From positions 1 to 45,861 of the forward strand of contig JBKQIP010000098.1 in the NCBI GenBank assembly GCA_052148295.1: DNA of 45,861 nucleotides, read 5' to 3'. Made by a program: the position numbers and the translations under genes. The stretch's first letter is position 1; each line of letters begins with the position of its first letter. Below, one piece after another: positions 7,946 to 16,107 of this stretch. The notes beneath the pieces are model-generated. The model ran no database searches and had not been told where the DNA came from. It saw only the letters and a program-made list of their open reading frames with translations. The DNA comes from Bog-473 sp052148295. Its GTDB lineage: Bacteria > Actinomycetota > Acidimicrobiia > Acidimicrobiales > RAAP-2.

Positions 7946-9154
7946 CTAGCACGAGACCACTCGTTCCCGAACGAGCGTGTCAATCTCCCCCGGTGGGACT
8001 CCCAGTTCCTCCAATATGGCGGTGGTCTGTTCTCCGAGCCGGGGGGGAGGCAGTCGGTGGGTGGCCCGTTCCCCGTTGAGCGTGAGCGGGATGTCGACGA
8101 CACGCAGGTCGGGAATGTCGGGGTGCGGCATCCCCACCAGCATCCCGAGGGCGTCGAGCTGTGGGTCATCGACCAGGTCTGCCACGGAGCGAACCCGGCT
8201 GCAGGGGATCGTTTCGGCGCCGAGAATGACTTCCCACTCCGCTGCGGCCTTGTCTCTGAAACGATTCTCCAAGTGCTCATGGAGGGAGACGCGATGGGCC
8301 ACCCGATCCGCATTGTGGGCGTAGGCCGGATCCTCCGCGAGGCCGGGCAGATCGAGCACCCGGCACAACGAGACGAACAGGCGATCGTTCCCGGCGGTGA
8401 CCATGAGGTCCCCGTCGGCCGTGGCGAAGACCTCGTAGGGGGCGACGAAGGGAGTCGCGTTCCCCTGCCGTCGGGGGCTTTCGCCCGAGGCGAGGTATCC
8501 CTCGACATGGTACGAGAGCCACCACGCGGCCGTCTCATAGAGGCTCACCTCTACGAGCGCGCCCACGCCGCTCTCGGTGCGGTTCCGAAGCGCGGCCTGG
8601 ATCCCCACGGCAGCCCACATACCCGTCCCCAGGTCGATCACCCCGACGCCCACCCGCGACGGAGGACCGTCGGGATGGCCGGTCATGGACATCATCCCGG
8701 TCTCGGCCTGGACGACCGGGTCGTACCCGGGCGCATCCTTCTTGGGCCCCTTCGGCCCGTACGCCGTGATGGAGCAGTACACCAGTCCCCCGTTGAATTG
8801 CCGGAGCGAGTCGTAGTCCAGTCCACGCTTGGCCAGAGACCCCGGTCGAAAGCTCGAGACCACCACGTCAGCACGTGAGGCGAGGCGCCGCACCAGCCGT
8901 TGCCCGGCTTCTGTGTCCAGGTCGATCGTGATGCTCCGCTTGTTCCGGTTACAAGCAAGGAACGTGGCGCTCTGTCCGTTCCACTCGGGGGGGCGCCAAT
9001 GGCGCGTGTCGTCGCCGGACCCAGGGGACTCGACCTTGATCACGTCTGCGCCCAAGTCGCCCAGCAGCATCGTGGCGTAGGGACCGGCCAGGTTGCGCGA
9101 CAGATCGAGCACGGTGACGCCGCGGAGCGCCTCGGACAGCAGCGATGTGGGCAC
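7946..9154 (-). CDS. Family III (CaiB/BaiF) CoA transferase
   Basis: 402 residues, normal for a single-domain family III CoA transferase. Landmarks: N-terminal VLDLSRNLAGPYATMLLGDLGADVIKVE, the CNRNKRSITIDL loop at 68-79, and catalytic Asp174 in GVGVIDLGTGMWAA, followed by the usual C-terminal GEQTTAILEELG. It transfers CoA from a donor acyl-CoA to a carboxylic acid in the cytosol. The GTG start at 9154 faces the SDR gene across a 96-bp divergent region. Its stop lies 62 nt before the chosen IclR start, so the two are probably co-transcribed. The acid substrate cannot be told from sequence. Confidence 0.9.
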   Translation of the reverse strand: MPTSLLSEALRGVTVLDLSRNLAGPYATMLLGDLGADVIKVESPGSGDDTRHWRPPEWNGQSATFLACNRNKRSITIDLDTEAGQRLVRRLASRADVVVSSFRPGSLAKRGLDYDSLRQFNGGLVYCSITAYGPKGPKKDAPGYDPVVQAETGMMSMTGHPDGPPSRVGVGVIDLGTGMWAAVGIQAALRNRTESGVGALVEVSLYETAAWWLSYHVEGYLASGESPRRQGNATPFVAPYEVFATADGDLMVTAGNDRLFVSLCRVLDLPGLAEDPAYAHNADRVAHRVSLHEHLENRFRDKAAAEWEVILGAETIPCSRVRSVADLVDDPQLDALGMLVGMPHPDIPDLRVVDIPLTLNGERATHRLPPPRLGEQTTAILEELGVPPGEIDTLVRERVVSC

Positions 9155-9180
9155 CGGGCCTCCTCGGGATTGTGCTACTC

Positions 9181-9200
9181 AAGAGAACAATATTACTCTT
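9181..9200. promoter_or_regulatory. AT-rich inverted repeat in divergent promoter region
   Basis: AAGAG (9181-9185) and CTCTT (9196-9200) flank an AT-rich core (AACAATATTA) in the 96-bp gap between the divergent CoA transferase and SDR genes. The GC drop and nearby TATAGC/TATAAG hexamers suggest overlapping promoters. The IclR protein encoded nearby is a candidate binder (inference). Confidence 0.4.
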
Positions 9201-9250
9201 ATAGCGTACAGATCGGCCGGGCGTGGATCTCGCTTGTTAGGTTGACCGAC

Positions 9251-10054
9251 ATGACCGAGGGACGGCTCAGCGGAAGGGTCGCCGTGGTCACCGGCGGGGC
9301 CTCCGGCATCGGCCTGGCCACCGTCCGGCGCTTCGTCGCCGAGGGTGCACGGGTGATGATCGGCGACATCGAGGGCGACGGCGCCGCCGCGGTGGCGCAC
9401 CAGCTGGGCGAAGCGGTGGCCAGTCGACAGTGCGACGTGCGCGCCGAGCCCGAGGTGGAGGCCCTGTGCGAGGAGGCGCGCGCCCGTTTCGGCGGGCTGC
9501 ACGTCGCCTTCGCCAACGCGGGTATCGGCTCGTTCGCGCCGATCGTCGACGCCGACGTGACCGAGTGGCTGCGGGTGCTCGAGGTCGACCTGGTGGGACC
9601 CCTCCTGACCGTCAAGCACGCGGCGCGCCGCATGGACCAGGGCGGGTCGATCGTCCTCACGGCCAGCCTCAACGCGGTGCAGCCCGCCGCCGGCATGAGC
9701 GCCTACTGCTGCGCCAAAGCCGGGTTGGCCATGCTGGCCCAGGTCGGCGCACTCGAGCTCGGTCCCCAGGGGATCCGCGTCAACGCCATCGGCCCCGGTC
9801 TGGTCCGGACCGGCCTCACCGATGGGATGTGGCTGATGCCCCGCATCGTCGAGGAGTTCGACGAGAACGCGCCGCTCGACGCCACCACCTCGGCCGACGA
9901 CGTGGCCAACCTGGTGACCTTCCTGGCTTCGGACGACGCCGCGTCCATATCGGGGACCCTGCAGCTGATCGACCGGGCGGCCCACACGATGCGGTACCCG
10001 GATCTCCCGGGCCGTCTCGCCGAGGCGGCGGCGACGACCGGTGAGGCGCCCTGA
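9251..10054 (+). CDS. Short-chain dehydrogenase/reductase (SDR)
   Basis: 267-residue classical SDR. The cofactor motif TGGASGIG lies at 14-21, Asp39 follows the second strand (favours NAD(H)), NAG is at 89-91, and the catalytic Ser139, Tyr152 and Lys156 are in place. It oxidises a hydroxyl or reduces a keto group on an unknown substrate. The ATG at 9251 was selected because it yields the standard N-terminus; the frame stays open upstream over the promoter region. The ribosome site is weak (TAGGT). A CrtC/lipocalin-like gene follows after 62 nt, and the same SDR/lipocalin-like pairing recurs at 35090-37313. Confidence 0.88.
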   Translation: MTEGRLSGRVAVVTGGASGIGLATVRRFVAEGARVMIGDIEGDGAAAVAHQLGEAVASRQCDVRAEPEVEALCEEARARFGGLHVAFANAGIGSFAPIVDADVTEWLRVLEVDLVGPLLTVKHAARRMDQGGSIVLTASLNAVQPAAGMSAYCCAKAGLAMLAQVGALELGPQGIRVNAIGPGLVRTGLTDGMWLMPRIVEEFDENAPLDATTSADDVANLVTFLASDDAASISGTLQLIDRAAHTMRYPDLPGRLAEAAATTGEAP

Positions 10055-10116
10055 AGGGTTCCACTCATCGTCGACCGACAGAGTCGGGAACGAACCCAGG
10101 CTGAACGGAGAGGGCA

Positions 10117-11289
10117 ATGGCGATTGGCGACATCGGTCGGCTGCTGGGCGCCGACGAGGGCTTGAACCACCAGATCGTCGACACGTTCTCGACGGTCAGC
10201 GAGTCCGACTATGCCTGGACCGAGAAGATCTGGGTTTCCGTCGCCAGCGTCGACGGATCGGTGCAGGCCGACTTCGGGCTCGGCAAGTACCACAACCGGG
10301 GCGTCATGGACGGTTTCGGGGGCATCTCGCGGGGTCGGGAGCAGTGGACCGTGCGGGGGAGCCGAGAGCTCCGATCCGCGCCCGAGGAGACGGCGATCGG
10401 ACCCATCGCCTACGAGGTCGTGGAGCCCCTGCGCCAGATCCGGGTCAGGCTCGAGCCGAACGACGTGCAGCCCGTGTCTTTCGACCTGGTGCTCTCCGCC
10501 GTGACGCCTCCGTTCTTCGAGGAGCGCAATCTCGTACGTAACCGGCGCTCCAACCGTGTTGACGTGAACGTGATCCGGTACCACCAAGGGGGTTGGGCAT
10601 CGGGAACGATCACGGTCGACGGCGAAACCCACGAATTCGGTGAGGAACAAGCCTTCGGATTTCGCGACCATTCATGGGGTGTGCGTCAGGGCGTGGGCGT
10701 CGCCCCGGGCGACCTGATCGGCGCGACCGTCACCCACAACCGAAAGCAGCCCACACCACGGGGCATCATGAAATGGACGCCGTCGTTCTTTCGACGGCCT
10801 GACGGTTCGTATTACGAAGCGGCCATCTTCACCACGGGTGGAGCCTGGAACCACACCTCCGCCTACGTCAACGAGCCCGAGGGCGCGCAGGCACAGGTGC
10901 GCTCGGCCGAGCCTCACATGCGCTACGACTCTCACACGCGTTTCGTACAGGGCGGCGAGCTGCACCTGGTCATGGACACCGGCGAGGAGCGGATCATCGA
11001 GGTCGAGGCGCTCGGGAATTCAGGGTTCTTCCTGAAGACTGCCGGCTACGGCACTTGGAAGGGTCACATCCACGGTTCATGGATGGGTCCGCTCCACCTC
11101 GACGGCGAGCACATCACCGACTGCTGGGACGAGGAGCACTTGGCCCTGCTCGGCCAGTTGAGAGACACACCGATTCGTGTCCGTGAAGGTGACGCCGTCG
11201 GCTACGGGATCATGGAGAGCATGATCAGCGGTGTATGGCCCGAGCTCGGCCTGACCGCCGAGTCGGACCGCCCGGTGTCGCACCTGTGA
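10117..11289 (+). CDS. CrtC/AttH lipocalin-like protein (DUF7064/DUF7065-type), function unknown
   Basis: 390 residues, rich in beta strands, with no signal peptide. The hallmark is FRDHSWGVR near residue 190, the signature I associate with the two-lobed lipocalin-like proteins annotated DUF7064/DUF7065, related in fold to CrtC hydroxyneurosporene hydratase and AttH. A paralogue with RDRSWGVR lies at 35090-36226. Such folds bind hydrophobic molecules, so a role in hydration or handling of a terpenoid or steroid intermediate is possible but not shown. GGAGAGGG precedes the ATG. Its stop overlaps the GTG of the phosphotransferase remnant (GTGA), so the two were once translationally coupled. The domain name is from memory and should be checked. 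Confidence 0.65.
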   Translation: MAIGDIGRLLGADEGLNHQIVDTFSTVSESDYAWTEKIWVSVASVDGSVQADFGLGKYHNRGVMDGFGGISRGREQWTVRGSRELRSAPEETAIGPIAYEVVEPLRQIRVRLEPNDVQPVSFDLVLSAVTPPFFEERNLVRNRRSNRVDVNVIRYHQGGWASGTITVDGETHEFGEEQAFGFRDHSWGVRQGVGVAPGDLIGATVTHNRKQPTPRGIMKWTPSFFRRPDGSYYEAAIFTTGGAWNHTSAYVNEPEGAQAQVRSAEPHMRYDSHTRFVQGGELHLVMDTGEERIIEVEALGNSGFFLKTAGYGTWKGHIHGSWMGPLHLDGEHITDCWDEEHLALLGQLRDTPIRVREGDAVGYGIMESMISGVWPELGLTAESDRPVSHL

Positions 11290-11625
11290 CGATCGGCGAG
11301 CCGATGGACCCGGCGTCGAGCCTGGCGGGCTGGATCGCACGCCAGCTTCCCCGTGCCCGCGACGTGCGCCTGCACGGAGTCGATCGGGTCGAATTCGGAC
11401 ATTCGGCCGAGACGTTGCTGGCCACGGTCAGCTGGCGAGACGACGATGGCGAGCACCGGCGAGACGTGGCGGCGCGGATTCCGCCCCCGGCCCCCGGGCT
11501 TCTCGAGCCCTATGACCTGCAGCGCCAATTCGACGTGCTGCGGGGCATCGTCCCCACCCCCGTCCGCGCGCCGCGGCCACTGTGGTTCGAACCTTCGGGC
11601 GAGGTGATCGGTCGCGAGTTCCGCG
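11286..11625 (+). pseudogene. Truncated aminoglycoside-phosphotransferase-like (APH/ChoK) gene
   Basis: The frame starting at GTG 11286 (overlapping the previous stop as GTGA) encodes an APH-type N-lobe: DRVEFGHSAETLL, then RIPPPAPGLLEPYDLQRQFDVLRGI and TPVRAPRPLWFEPSGEVIGREF, matching the phosphotransferase-family pattern GG-SNETL, RRPPPGPLL and VPVPRP. At about 11620 homology stops, exactly where the convergent TetR gene ends at 11626. The frame then runs on as antisense TetR sequence to 11810. The catalytic loop (HGD...N) and the Mg-binding Asp are missing, so no kinase activity is expected. It looks like the scar of a deletion or insertion that joined two segments. Confidence 0.7.
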
Positions 11626-12303
11626 CTAGCGCGTGCCCCGGGCATCTCCGGGCGGCTCATCGGGGTCCAGACGCAGCGCATTGGCCCACAGGAGGCTCAG
11701 CTGATCGACGACCTCGTCGAGGTCGTAGTCGCGGCAGCCCTGCGTCAGCCACAGCTCGGCGAAGCGCGCGATCATCGCCCCCAACGCGTCGGCCGCGATG
11801 GCCGGGTTGACCCGGGGGTCGGCTCGGCCCTCGCCCTGCCACCGCTTGATCGATCGTTCCGAGCGCTGTGCGAAATTCCGCTGGCTCGCCATGCGTTCGG
11901 CGTTGACGTGCGGGTCGTAACGGGAAGCCTGCTCGATGACACGCATGAGGCGAGTCTCGGCGCGGTACCGCTCGAGGTAACGGCGATTGGCCCGGCGGAT
12001 GCTGTCCTCGGGTGAGTGGCCGGAGTGTGGCTGCGTTGCTTCGTCCGGCGGAGCGCTCAGTCGCCTCTCCTGGGCCGCCGCCACCTCCCGAAAGAGCTGC
12101 TCCTTCGTGTCGAAGTAGTGGTAGAAGGCGCCATACGACACGTTGGCGCGCTTGGCGATGTCGGAGATCCGGGCATCGAACAGGCCGTCGCGTTCAAAGA
12201 TCTCCTTGGCCGCCTTAACGAGACGCGCCCGGGTCTGCTCGCCCTTGGCCGAGCGCGGGTGATAGTTGGGTGCCCCCTGGTCGTTCACCCGGGCTCTGGG
12301 CAC
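11626..12303 (-). CDS. TetR-family transcriptional regulator
   Basis: 225 residues. The N-terminal HTH (about 20-68) is canonical: TRARLVKAAKEIFERDG, ISDIAKRANVSYGAFYHYF, TKEQLFREV. The C-terminal ligand domain is helical and not assigned to a subfamily. GTG at 12303 is the start, with AAAGGACC upstream. It is divergent from the SMP-30/ACAD operon, which is its likely target; the gap holds a strong hairpin (12327-12360) and inverted repeats (12412-12453). Its 3' end abuts the truncated phosphotransferase. Confidence 0.88.
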   Translation of the reverse strand: MPRARVNDQGAPNYHPRSAKGEQTRARLVKAAKEIFERDGLFDARISDIAKRANVSYGAFYHYFDTKEQLFREVAAAQERRLSAPPDEATQPHSGHSPEDSIRRANRRYLERYRAETRLMRVIEQASRYDPHVNAERMASQRNFAQRSERSIKRWQGEGRADPRVNPAIAADALGAMIARFAELWLTQGCRDYDLDEVVDQLSLLWANALRLDPDEPPGDARGTR

Positions 12304-12326
12304 GGAGACGGTCCTTTCTCTCGGAT

Positions 12327-12360
12327 CCCCGTTGGGGCACGGGCCCTCACCCCAACGGGG
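12327..12360 (-). promoter_or_regulatory. Strong 11-bp inverted repeat in the TetR 5' leader
   Basis: CCCCGTTGGGG (12327-12337) and CCCCAACGGGG (12350-12360) are perfectly complementary around a 12-nt loop. The repeat lies 24 nt upstream of the TetR GTG start, so in mRNA it would form a stable stem just before the ribosome site. It could be an attenuator, a terminator for an upstream antisense transcript, or a DNA operator. No long U-tract follows. Confidence 0.5.
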
Positions 12361-12411
12361 TCAACCCGTGCGGCGGGCCACCGACTCTCGGGGTCCCGTC
12401 GGCCGCAGATC

Positions 12412-12453
12412 GTTGACACCGACATCAACCTCGATTTACAGGCTAGCATCGAG
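12412..12453. promoter_or_regulatory. Adjacent inverted repeats, putative operator/promoter
   Basis: GTTGA-N8-TCAAC (12412-12429) is directly followed by CTCGAT-N12-ATCGAG (12430-12453). TTGACA at 12413-12418 could be a -35 element for the SMP-30/ACAD transcript. This is the best candidate binding site of the divergent TetR (inference). Confidence 0.4.
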
Positions 12454-12638
12454 CCGGGCGATCCATGGACATGACCAGGGGAGATCGCCCCGTCAAGACC
12501 GGACCTGGACCTGAACCAATGCCATTGCCGCCGTGTCCGCCCGTCGAGGGCGTTGTGGACACCATGATCGGTTTTCCGACGGACGCGGAGTCCTCCGGGC
12601 GAACGCCGCGGGCGTCCTGAGGCCGGAGGGGTGCGCGC

Positions 12639-13610
12639 ATGAAGACCACGCGGCGCGGGCCCTTGGAGTTCGAGGTGGTGGCCACGGACCTCGGATTCCC
12701 CGAGGGTCCGGTCGTCCTCGACGACCGCACCTTCCTCGCCGTCGACATCGAGGGTGGTCGGGTCGTCCGGGTGGAGGATGGACAGGTGTCCGTCGTGGCC
12801 ACTCCGGGCGGTGGGCCGAACGGCCTGGCCCTGGCGGATCCCCACACCGCCGTCGTCGCCAACAACGGCGGGTTCCTCTGGACCACGGTCAACGGTGTCA
12901 GCATCCCGATCGACTATGCCACGCACACCAACGAGCCTCCGGGGTTCACGGGTGGCTGGATGGAGCGCGTGGACCTGCGGTCGGGGGAGATCTCCCGACT
13001 CTGTGACAGCTACGAGCGCCGACCCCTGCGGGGTCCCAACGACCTGGTGTTCGATGCCGTCGGCGGAGTCTGGTTCACCGACCACGGCAAGGGCCGGTAC
13101 GACAGCGTCGATCGGGGTGCCCTCTACTACGACCCACCCGGCCACGGACCGCTCCAGCAGGTGGCGTTTCCGCTGCTCGGTCCCAACGGGGTGGGACTGT
13201 CGCCCGACGGCTCCACCGTGTACGTGGCCGAGACCCATACGGGCCGGCTGTGGGCGTGGGACCTGGCGGGTCCCGGCGAGGTCAGGGCGTCGGGGGGCTC
13301 CCTGGCGGTGCGCCACGGTGGGCGATGCGTCGTGGCCACGCCGTTCTCCTTCGATTCACTCGCCGTCGAGGAGGACGGCCGCATCGCCATCGCTGCCATC
13401 GGTGACGGCATCGTCGTGGTCACGCCCGATGGCGAGGAGGTCGACGTCCATCCGATTCCCGGCGACGTGACGACGAACATCGCCTTCGGCGGTGCCGACC
13501 GGACGACGGCCGCGATCACGCTCTCGCGCTCGGGCCGGTTGGTGCGGTGCCGGTGGCCCCGCCCCGGCCTCACGCTGAACATGGATGACCATGGCACCCA
13601 CCGAGGCTGA
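12639..13610 (+). CDS. SMP-30/gluconolactonase-like beta-propeller protein
   Basis: 323 residues. Propeller motifs: FPEGP with Glu22, GPND with Asn134 and GPNGVGLSPDG with Asn183. The third usual metal ligand, normally in PDG, appears as Asp239 in SFDSL. It is probably a lactonase or related hydrolase with an unknown substrate. GGAGG lies upstream of the ATG. Its 3' end overlaps the acyl-CoA dehydrogenase start by 26 nt, so the two are co-translated. It is only a distant relative of the first SMP-30 protein at 1229-2134. Confidence 0.82.
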   Translation: MKTTRRGPLEFEVVATDLGFPEGPVVLDDRTFLAVDIEGGRVVRVEDGQVSVVATPGGGPNGLALADPHTAVVANNGGFLWTTVNGVSIPIDYATHTNEPPGFTGGWMERVDLRSGEISRLCDSYERRPLRGPNDLVFDAVGGVWFTDHGKGRYDSVDRGALYYDPPGHGPLQQVAFPLLGPNGVGLSPDGSTVYVAETHTGRLWAWDLAGPGEVRASGGSLAVRHGGRCVVATPFSFDSLAVEEDGRIAIAAIGDGIVVVTPDGEEVDVHPIPGDVTTNIAFGGADRTTAAITLSRSGRLVRCRWPRPGLTLNMDDHGTHRG

Positions 13611-14769
13611 GCGGGCGGCGTTCCGGGCCGAGGTCGAGGCCTGGTTCGCGGACAGTGCCCCGCAGAAGGGCTCGCCGGACGACTTCTCTGCTGTCCACGT
13701 CGTCTCGGGCCACTCCGCCTCGGCATACGGGGAGGCCGAGCGGCATGCGCTCGACGTCAGCCGGGCGTGGCAGAAACGGCTGCACGCGGCGGGTCTGAGC
13801 GGCCGTTCCTGGCCGGCCGATTACGGCGGCCAGGGAGCGCCGGCATGGCAGGAGGAGGAGATCGCCCAGGTGCAGTCCGGCTACGGCGTGTCGACCAAGG
13901 TGCTCGCCGTCGGGCTCGAGATGCTGCCTCCCGTGCTCTTCGCGCACGGCACCCACGAGCAGCGCCTCCGGTACCTGCCGGCCGCCGTGCGGGGAGAGGA
14001 GACGTGGTGCCAACTGTTGTCCGAGCCCGATGCCGGTTCGGACCTGGGCCGCGCCACGTGCTATGCCGCCCCGGTCTCGGGCGGGTGGTCCGTGTCCGGA
14101 CAGAAGGTGTGGACGTCGGGTGCGGGAACCAGTGACTTCGCCCTCCTCATCGCTCGGACCGACCGGGAGACCCCGGGCATGGCGGGTCTGTCGTGTTTCT
14201 TGTTGGACATGGCGCAGTCCGGAGTGGACGTACGACCCTTGCGGCAGATGTCGGGCGCCTACCACTTCAACGAGGTGTTCCTGCAGGACGCCTTCGTTCC
14301 CGGGGAGTCCCTGGTGGGGCCACTCGGAGGGGCGCGTGCCATCCTCCGGACCATGCTCGCCAGCGAGCGGGCCGCCATCGCGGGAGGGACCAGTGCCCGG
14401 GCCGCCCACCAGCTGAGGCAACTCGCCGTACGCCTCGGGCGTCACGCGGAGCCGATGGTGCGCCAGGAGCTGTCCGCCGCCTACGCCCGGGAGCGGGTCC
14501 TCGATCTCACCCAGCAGCGGATGGCGGCGGGCGCCGACCTGCCCGCGGGGGGATCGGTGGTCAAGTTGATGTACAGCGAGCACGCGCGGCTCTGCGCCGA
14601 CGCCGGAGCGTGGTTGCTCGGGCCGGCGGCCACGGCCGAGGTCTCACCGCAGGACCGGGCATGGCGGGAGAGGCTGCTGTTCGCCCCCGGGCTCCGCATC
14701 GGGGGCGGCACCGACGAGATCCAGCGGAACACGATCGCCGAACGGGGCCTGTCGCTCCCCAGGTCGTAA
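13585..14769 (+). CDS. Acyl-CoA dehydrogenase
   Basis: 394-residue flavoprotein of the ACAD family. Landmarks: WPADYGGQGAPAW near 75, the FAD/substrate motif QLLSEPDAGSD at about 143-153, GQKVWTSGAG, and the C-terminal GGGTDEIQRNTIAERGL. At the position of the catalytic Glu of medium-chain ACAD (YEGT) there is Gly374 (IGGGT). Many actinobacterial FadE proteins have Gly here and use a Glu elsewhere, or work as mixed tetramers. It would introduce an alpha-beta double bond in an acyl-CoA. The start overlaps the SMP-30 gene by 26 nt; a second ATG (13591) is also possible. It is the last gene before the palindrome-led amidohydrolase/ligase pair. Confidence 0.88.
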   Translation: MTMAPTEAERAAFRAEVEAWFADSAPQKGSPDDFSAVHVVSGHSASAYGEAERHALDVSRAWQKRLHAAGLSGRSWPADYGGQGAPAWQEEEIAQVQSGYGVSTKVLAVGLEMLPPVLFAHGTHEQRLRYLPAAVRGEETWCQLLSEPDAGSDLGRATCYAAPVSGGWSVSGQKVWTSGAGTSDFALLIARTDRETPGMAGLSCFLLDMAQSGVDVRPLRQMSGAYHFNEVFLQDAFVPGESLVGPLGGARAILRTMLASERAAIAGGTSARAAHQLRQLAVRLGRHAEPMVRQELSAAYARERVLDLTQQRMAAGADLPAGGSVVKLMYSEHARLCADAGAWLLGPAATAEVSPQDRAWRERLLFAPGLRIGGGTDEIQRNTIAERGLSLPRS

Positions 14770-14818
14770 CCGGGAGACGACCCGAGGGCGTCTTCCCGTG
14801 TGCCGCGGTAGAATTTAT

Positions 14819-14836
14819 ACCGATATCGATATCGGT
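14819..14836. promoter_or_regulatory. Perfect 18-bp palindrome before the amidohydrolase/CoA-ligase pair
   Basis: ACCGATATCGATATCGGT is a perfect 18-bp palindrome 47 nt upstream of the GTG start at 14884, beside an AT-rich GAATTTATAC box that could be a -10 element. A TetR- or MarR-type dimer site is likely. The binder is unknown; the TetR at 17920-18591, convergent with this pair, is one candidate. Confidence 0.6.
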
Positions 14837-14883
14837 CCAGGTGCGTCCCGTGCGGTGACGCCCTGCCCTCGGGAGGGACGGCC

Positions 14884-16089
14884 GTGGGCGACCATTACAC
14901 GATCATTTCCGCCGACACCCATGCCGGAGGCAGCCACGCGCAGTACCGGGCGTATCTCGAGTCGCGGTACGTGGACGACTTCGACGCCTGGCGGGCCCGC
15001 TACAAGAACCCGTTCAAGGACCTGAGGGACGACCGTCGGCTGCGCAACTGGGACAACGACATGCGGAGCCGTCAGCAGCTCGAGGACGGGGTCGTCGGAG
15101 AGGTGATCTTCCCCAACACGGTGCCGCCGTTCTTCCCCAGCTTCGTGCTGGCCGCTCCTCCGCCCCGGCCGGAGGAATACGAGCACCGCCTGGCCGGCAT
15201 CCGGGCGCACAACCGTTGGCTGGTGGATTTCTGTGCCACCTTCCCCTCCCAGCGGGCGGGGATCGGGCAGATCTTCGTCAACAATCTCGAGGACGCTCTG
15301 GCGGACGCCCGGTGGATTTCCGAGCACGGGCTGCGCGGCGGGTTGCTCCTGCCGAACATCCCCCCCGACGCCACGTGGATCGAACACCAGATCTTCGACC
15401 CGTACTGGGAGCCGCTCTGGCGCTTCTGCGAGGAAGCGGACCTTCCGGTGAACATCCACGGCGGCACCGGCGTGCCCGACTTCGGCAACGTTCCGTCCGC
15501 CCCCCTTCTCTACATCGGCGAGTACGCCTTCTATCAGCAGCGCCCGTTCCTCCATGTGCTCCTCTCCGGAGTCTTCGAACGGCATCCGCGGATCAGGTTC
15601 GTCATGGCCGAGATGGGCGCGGCCTGGCTGCCGCCCCTGTTGGCCCGTCTCGACCAGTCCATTGTCCGCATCAGGGAGACGGGTGCGACCGGCGAGCTCA
15701 AGTACGGCGACGAGTCGATCCTTCCCTTCACGGCGACGGAGTACTTCGCTCGCAACTGCTGGGTGGCCGTGTCCCAGCCCAAGGCACCCGACGTGGAGGC
15801 CGTGCTGCAACTGGGGCTGGACCGTTTCATGTGGGGGTCGGACTACCCCCATGACGAGGGCACGGCGCCCTTCACCCGCGAGCACCTGCGACAGCTCTTC
15901 CACACCTGGCCGGAGGGGGACCTCCGGGGCTTCCTGGGAGGTACCGCAGCCAATGTCTACGACTTCGACCTGAAGGCGATCGAGCCGCTGGCCGCACAGT
16001 GGGGACCGACGGTGACCGAGATCCGGCAACCCCTGCTCGAGCTGCCGGCCAACCCCAACGAGGCGCTGGTCCGTGGCCCCGTTGGCTGA
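14884..16089 (+). CDS. Amidohydrolase_2 family metal-dependent hydrolase, copy B
   Basis: 401 residues. The first-strand motif ISADTHAGG gives Asp11-x-His13. The middle has PVNIHGGTG with a conserved His, then MAEMGAAWLPPLLARLD and C-terminal MWGSDYPHDEGT with Asp320. These are the landmarks of the actinobacterial amidohydrolase_2 group. It differs clearly from copies A and D. GTG at 14884 has GGGAGGGA upstream. The acyl-CoA ligase begins 18 nt after its stop, so the two form an operon under the 18-bp palindrome. The reaction is unknown. Confidence 0.85.
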   Translation: MGDHYTIISADTHAGGSHAQYRAYLESRYVDDFDAWRARYKNPFKDLRDDRRLRNWDNDMRSRQQLEDGVVGEVIFPNTVPPFFPSFVLAAPPPRPEEYEHRLAGIRAHNRWLVDFCATFPSQRAGIGQIFVNNLEDALADARWISEHGLRGGLLLPNIPPDATWIEHQIFDPYWEPLWRFCEEADLPVNIHGGTGVPDFGNVPSAPLLYIGEYAFYQQRPFLHVLLSGVFERHPRIRFVMAEMGAAWLPPLLARLDQSIVRIRETGATGELKYGDESILPFTATEYFARNCWVAVSQPKAPDVEAVLQLGLDRFMWGSDYPHDEGTAPFTREHLRQLFHTWPEGDLRGFLGGTAANVYDFDLKAIEPLAAQWGPTVTEIRQPLLELPANPNEALVRGPVG

Positions 16090-16107
16090 GCCCGGCCGGC
16101 ACGGATC

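Larger units (their letters stand above)
12304..12638. other. 335-bp divergent regulatory region between TetR and SMP-30
   Basis: No gene is supported. It contains the 11-bp-arm hairpin (12327-12360), two adjacent inverted repeats (12412-12453) and, near the + strand gene, GGAGG upstream of the SMP-30 ATG. Confidence 0.6.

Noticed and set aside
11286..11625. Insertion sequence causing the phosphotransferase truncation
   Set aside because: No transposase, terminal inverted repeats or target duplication seen near the junction.
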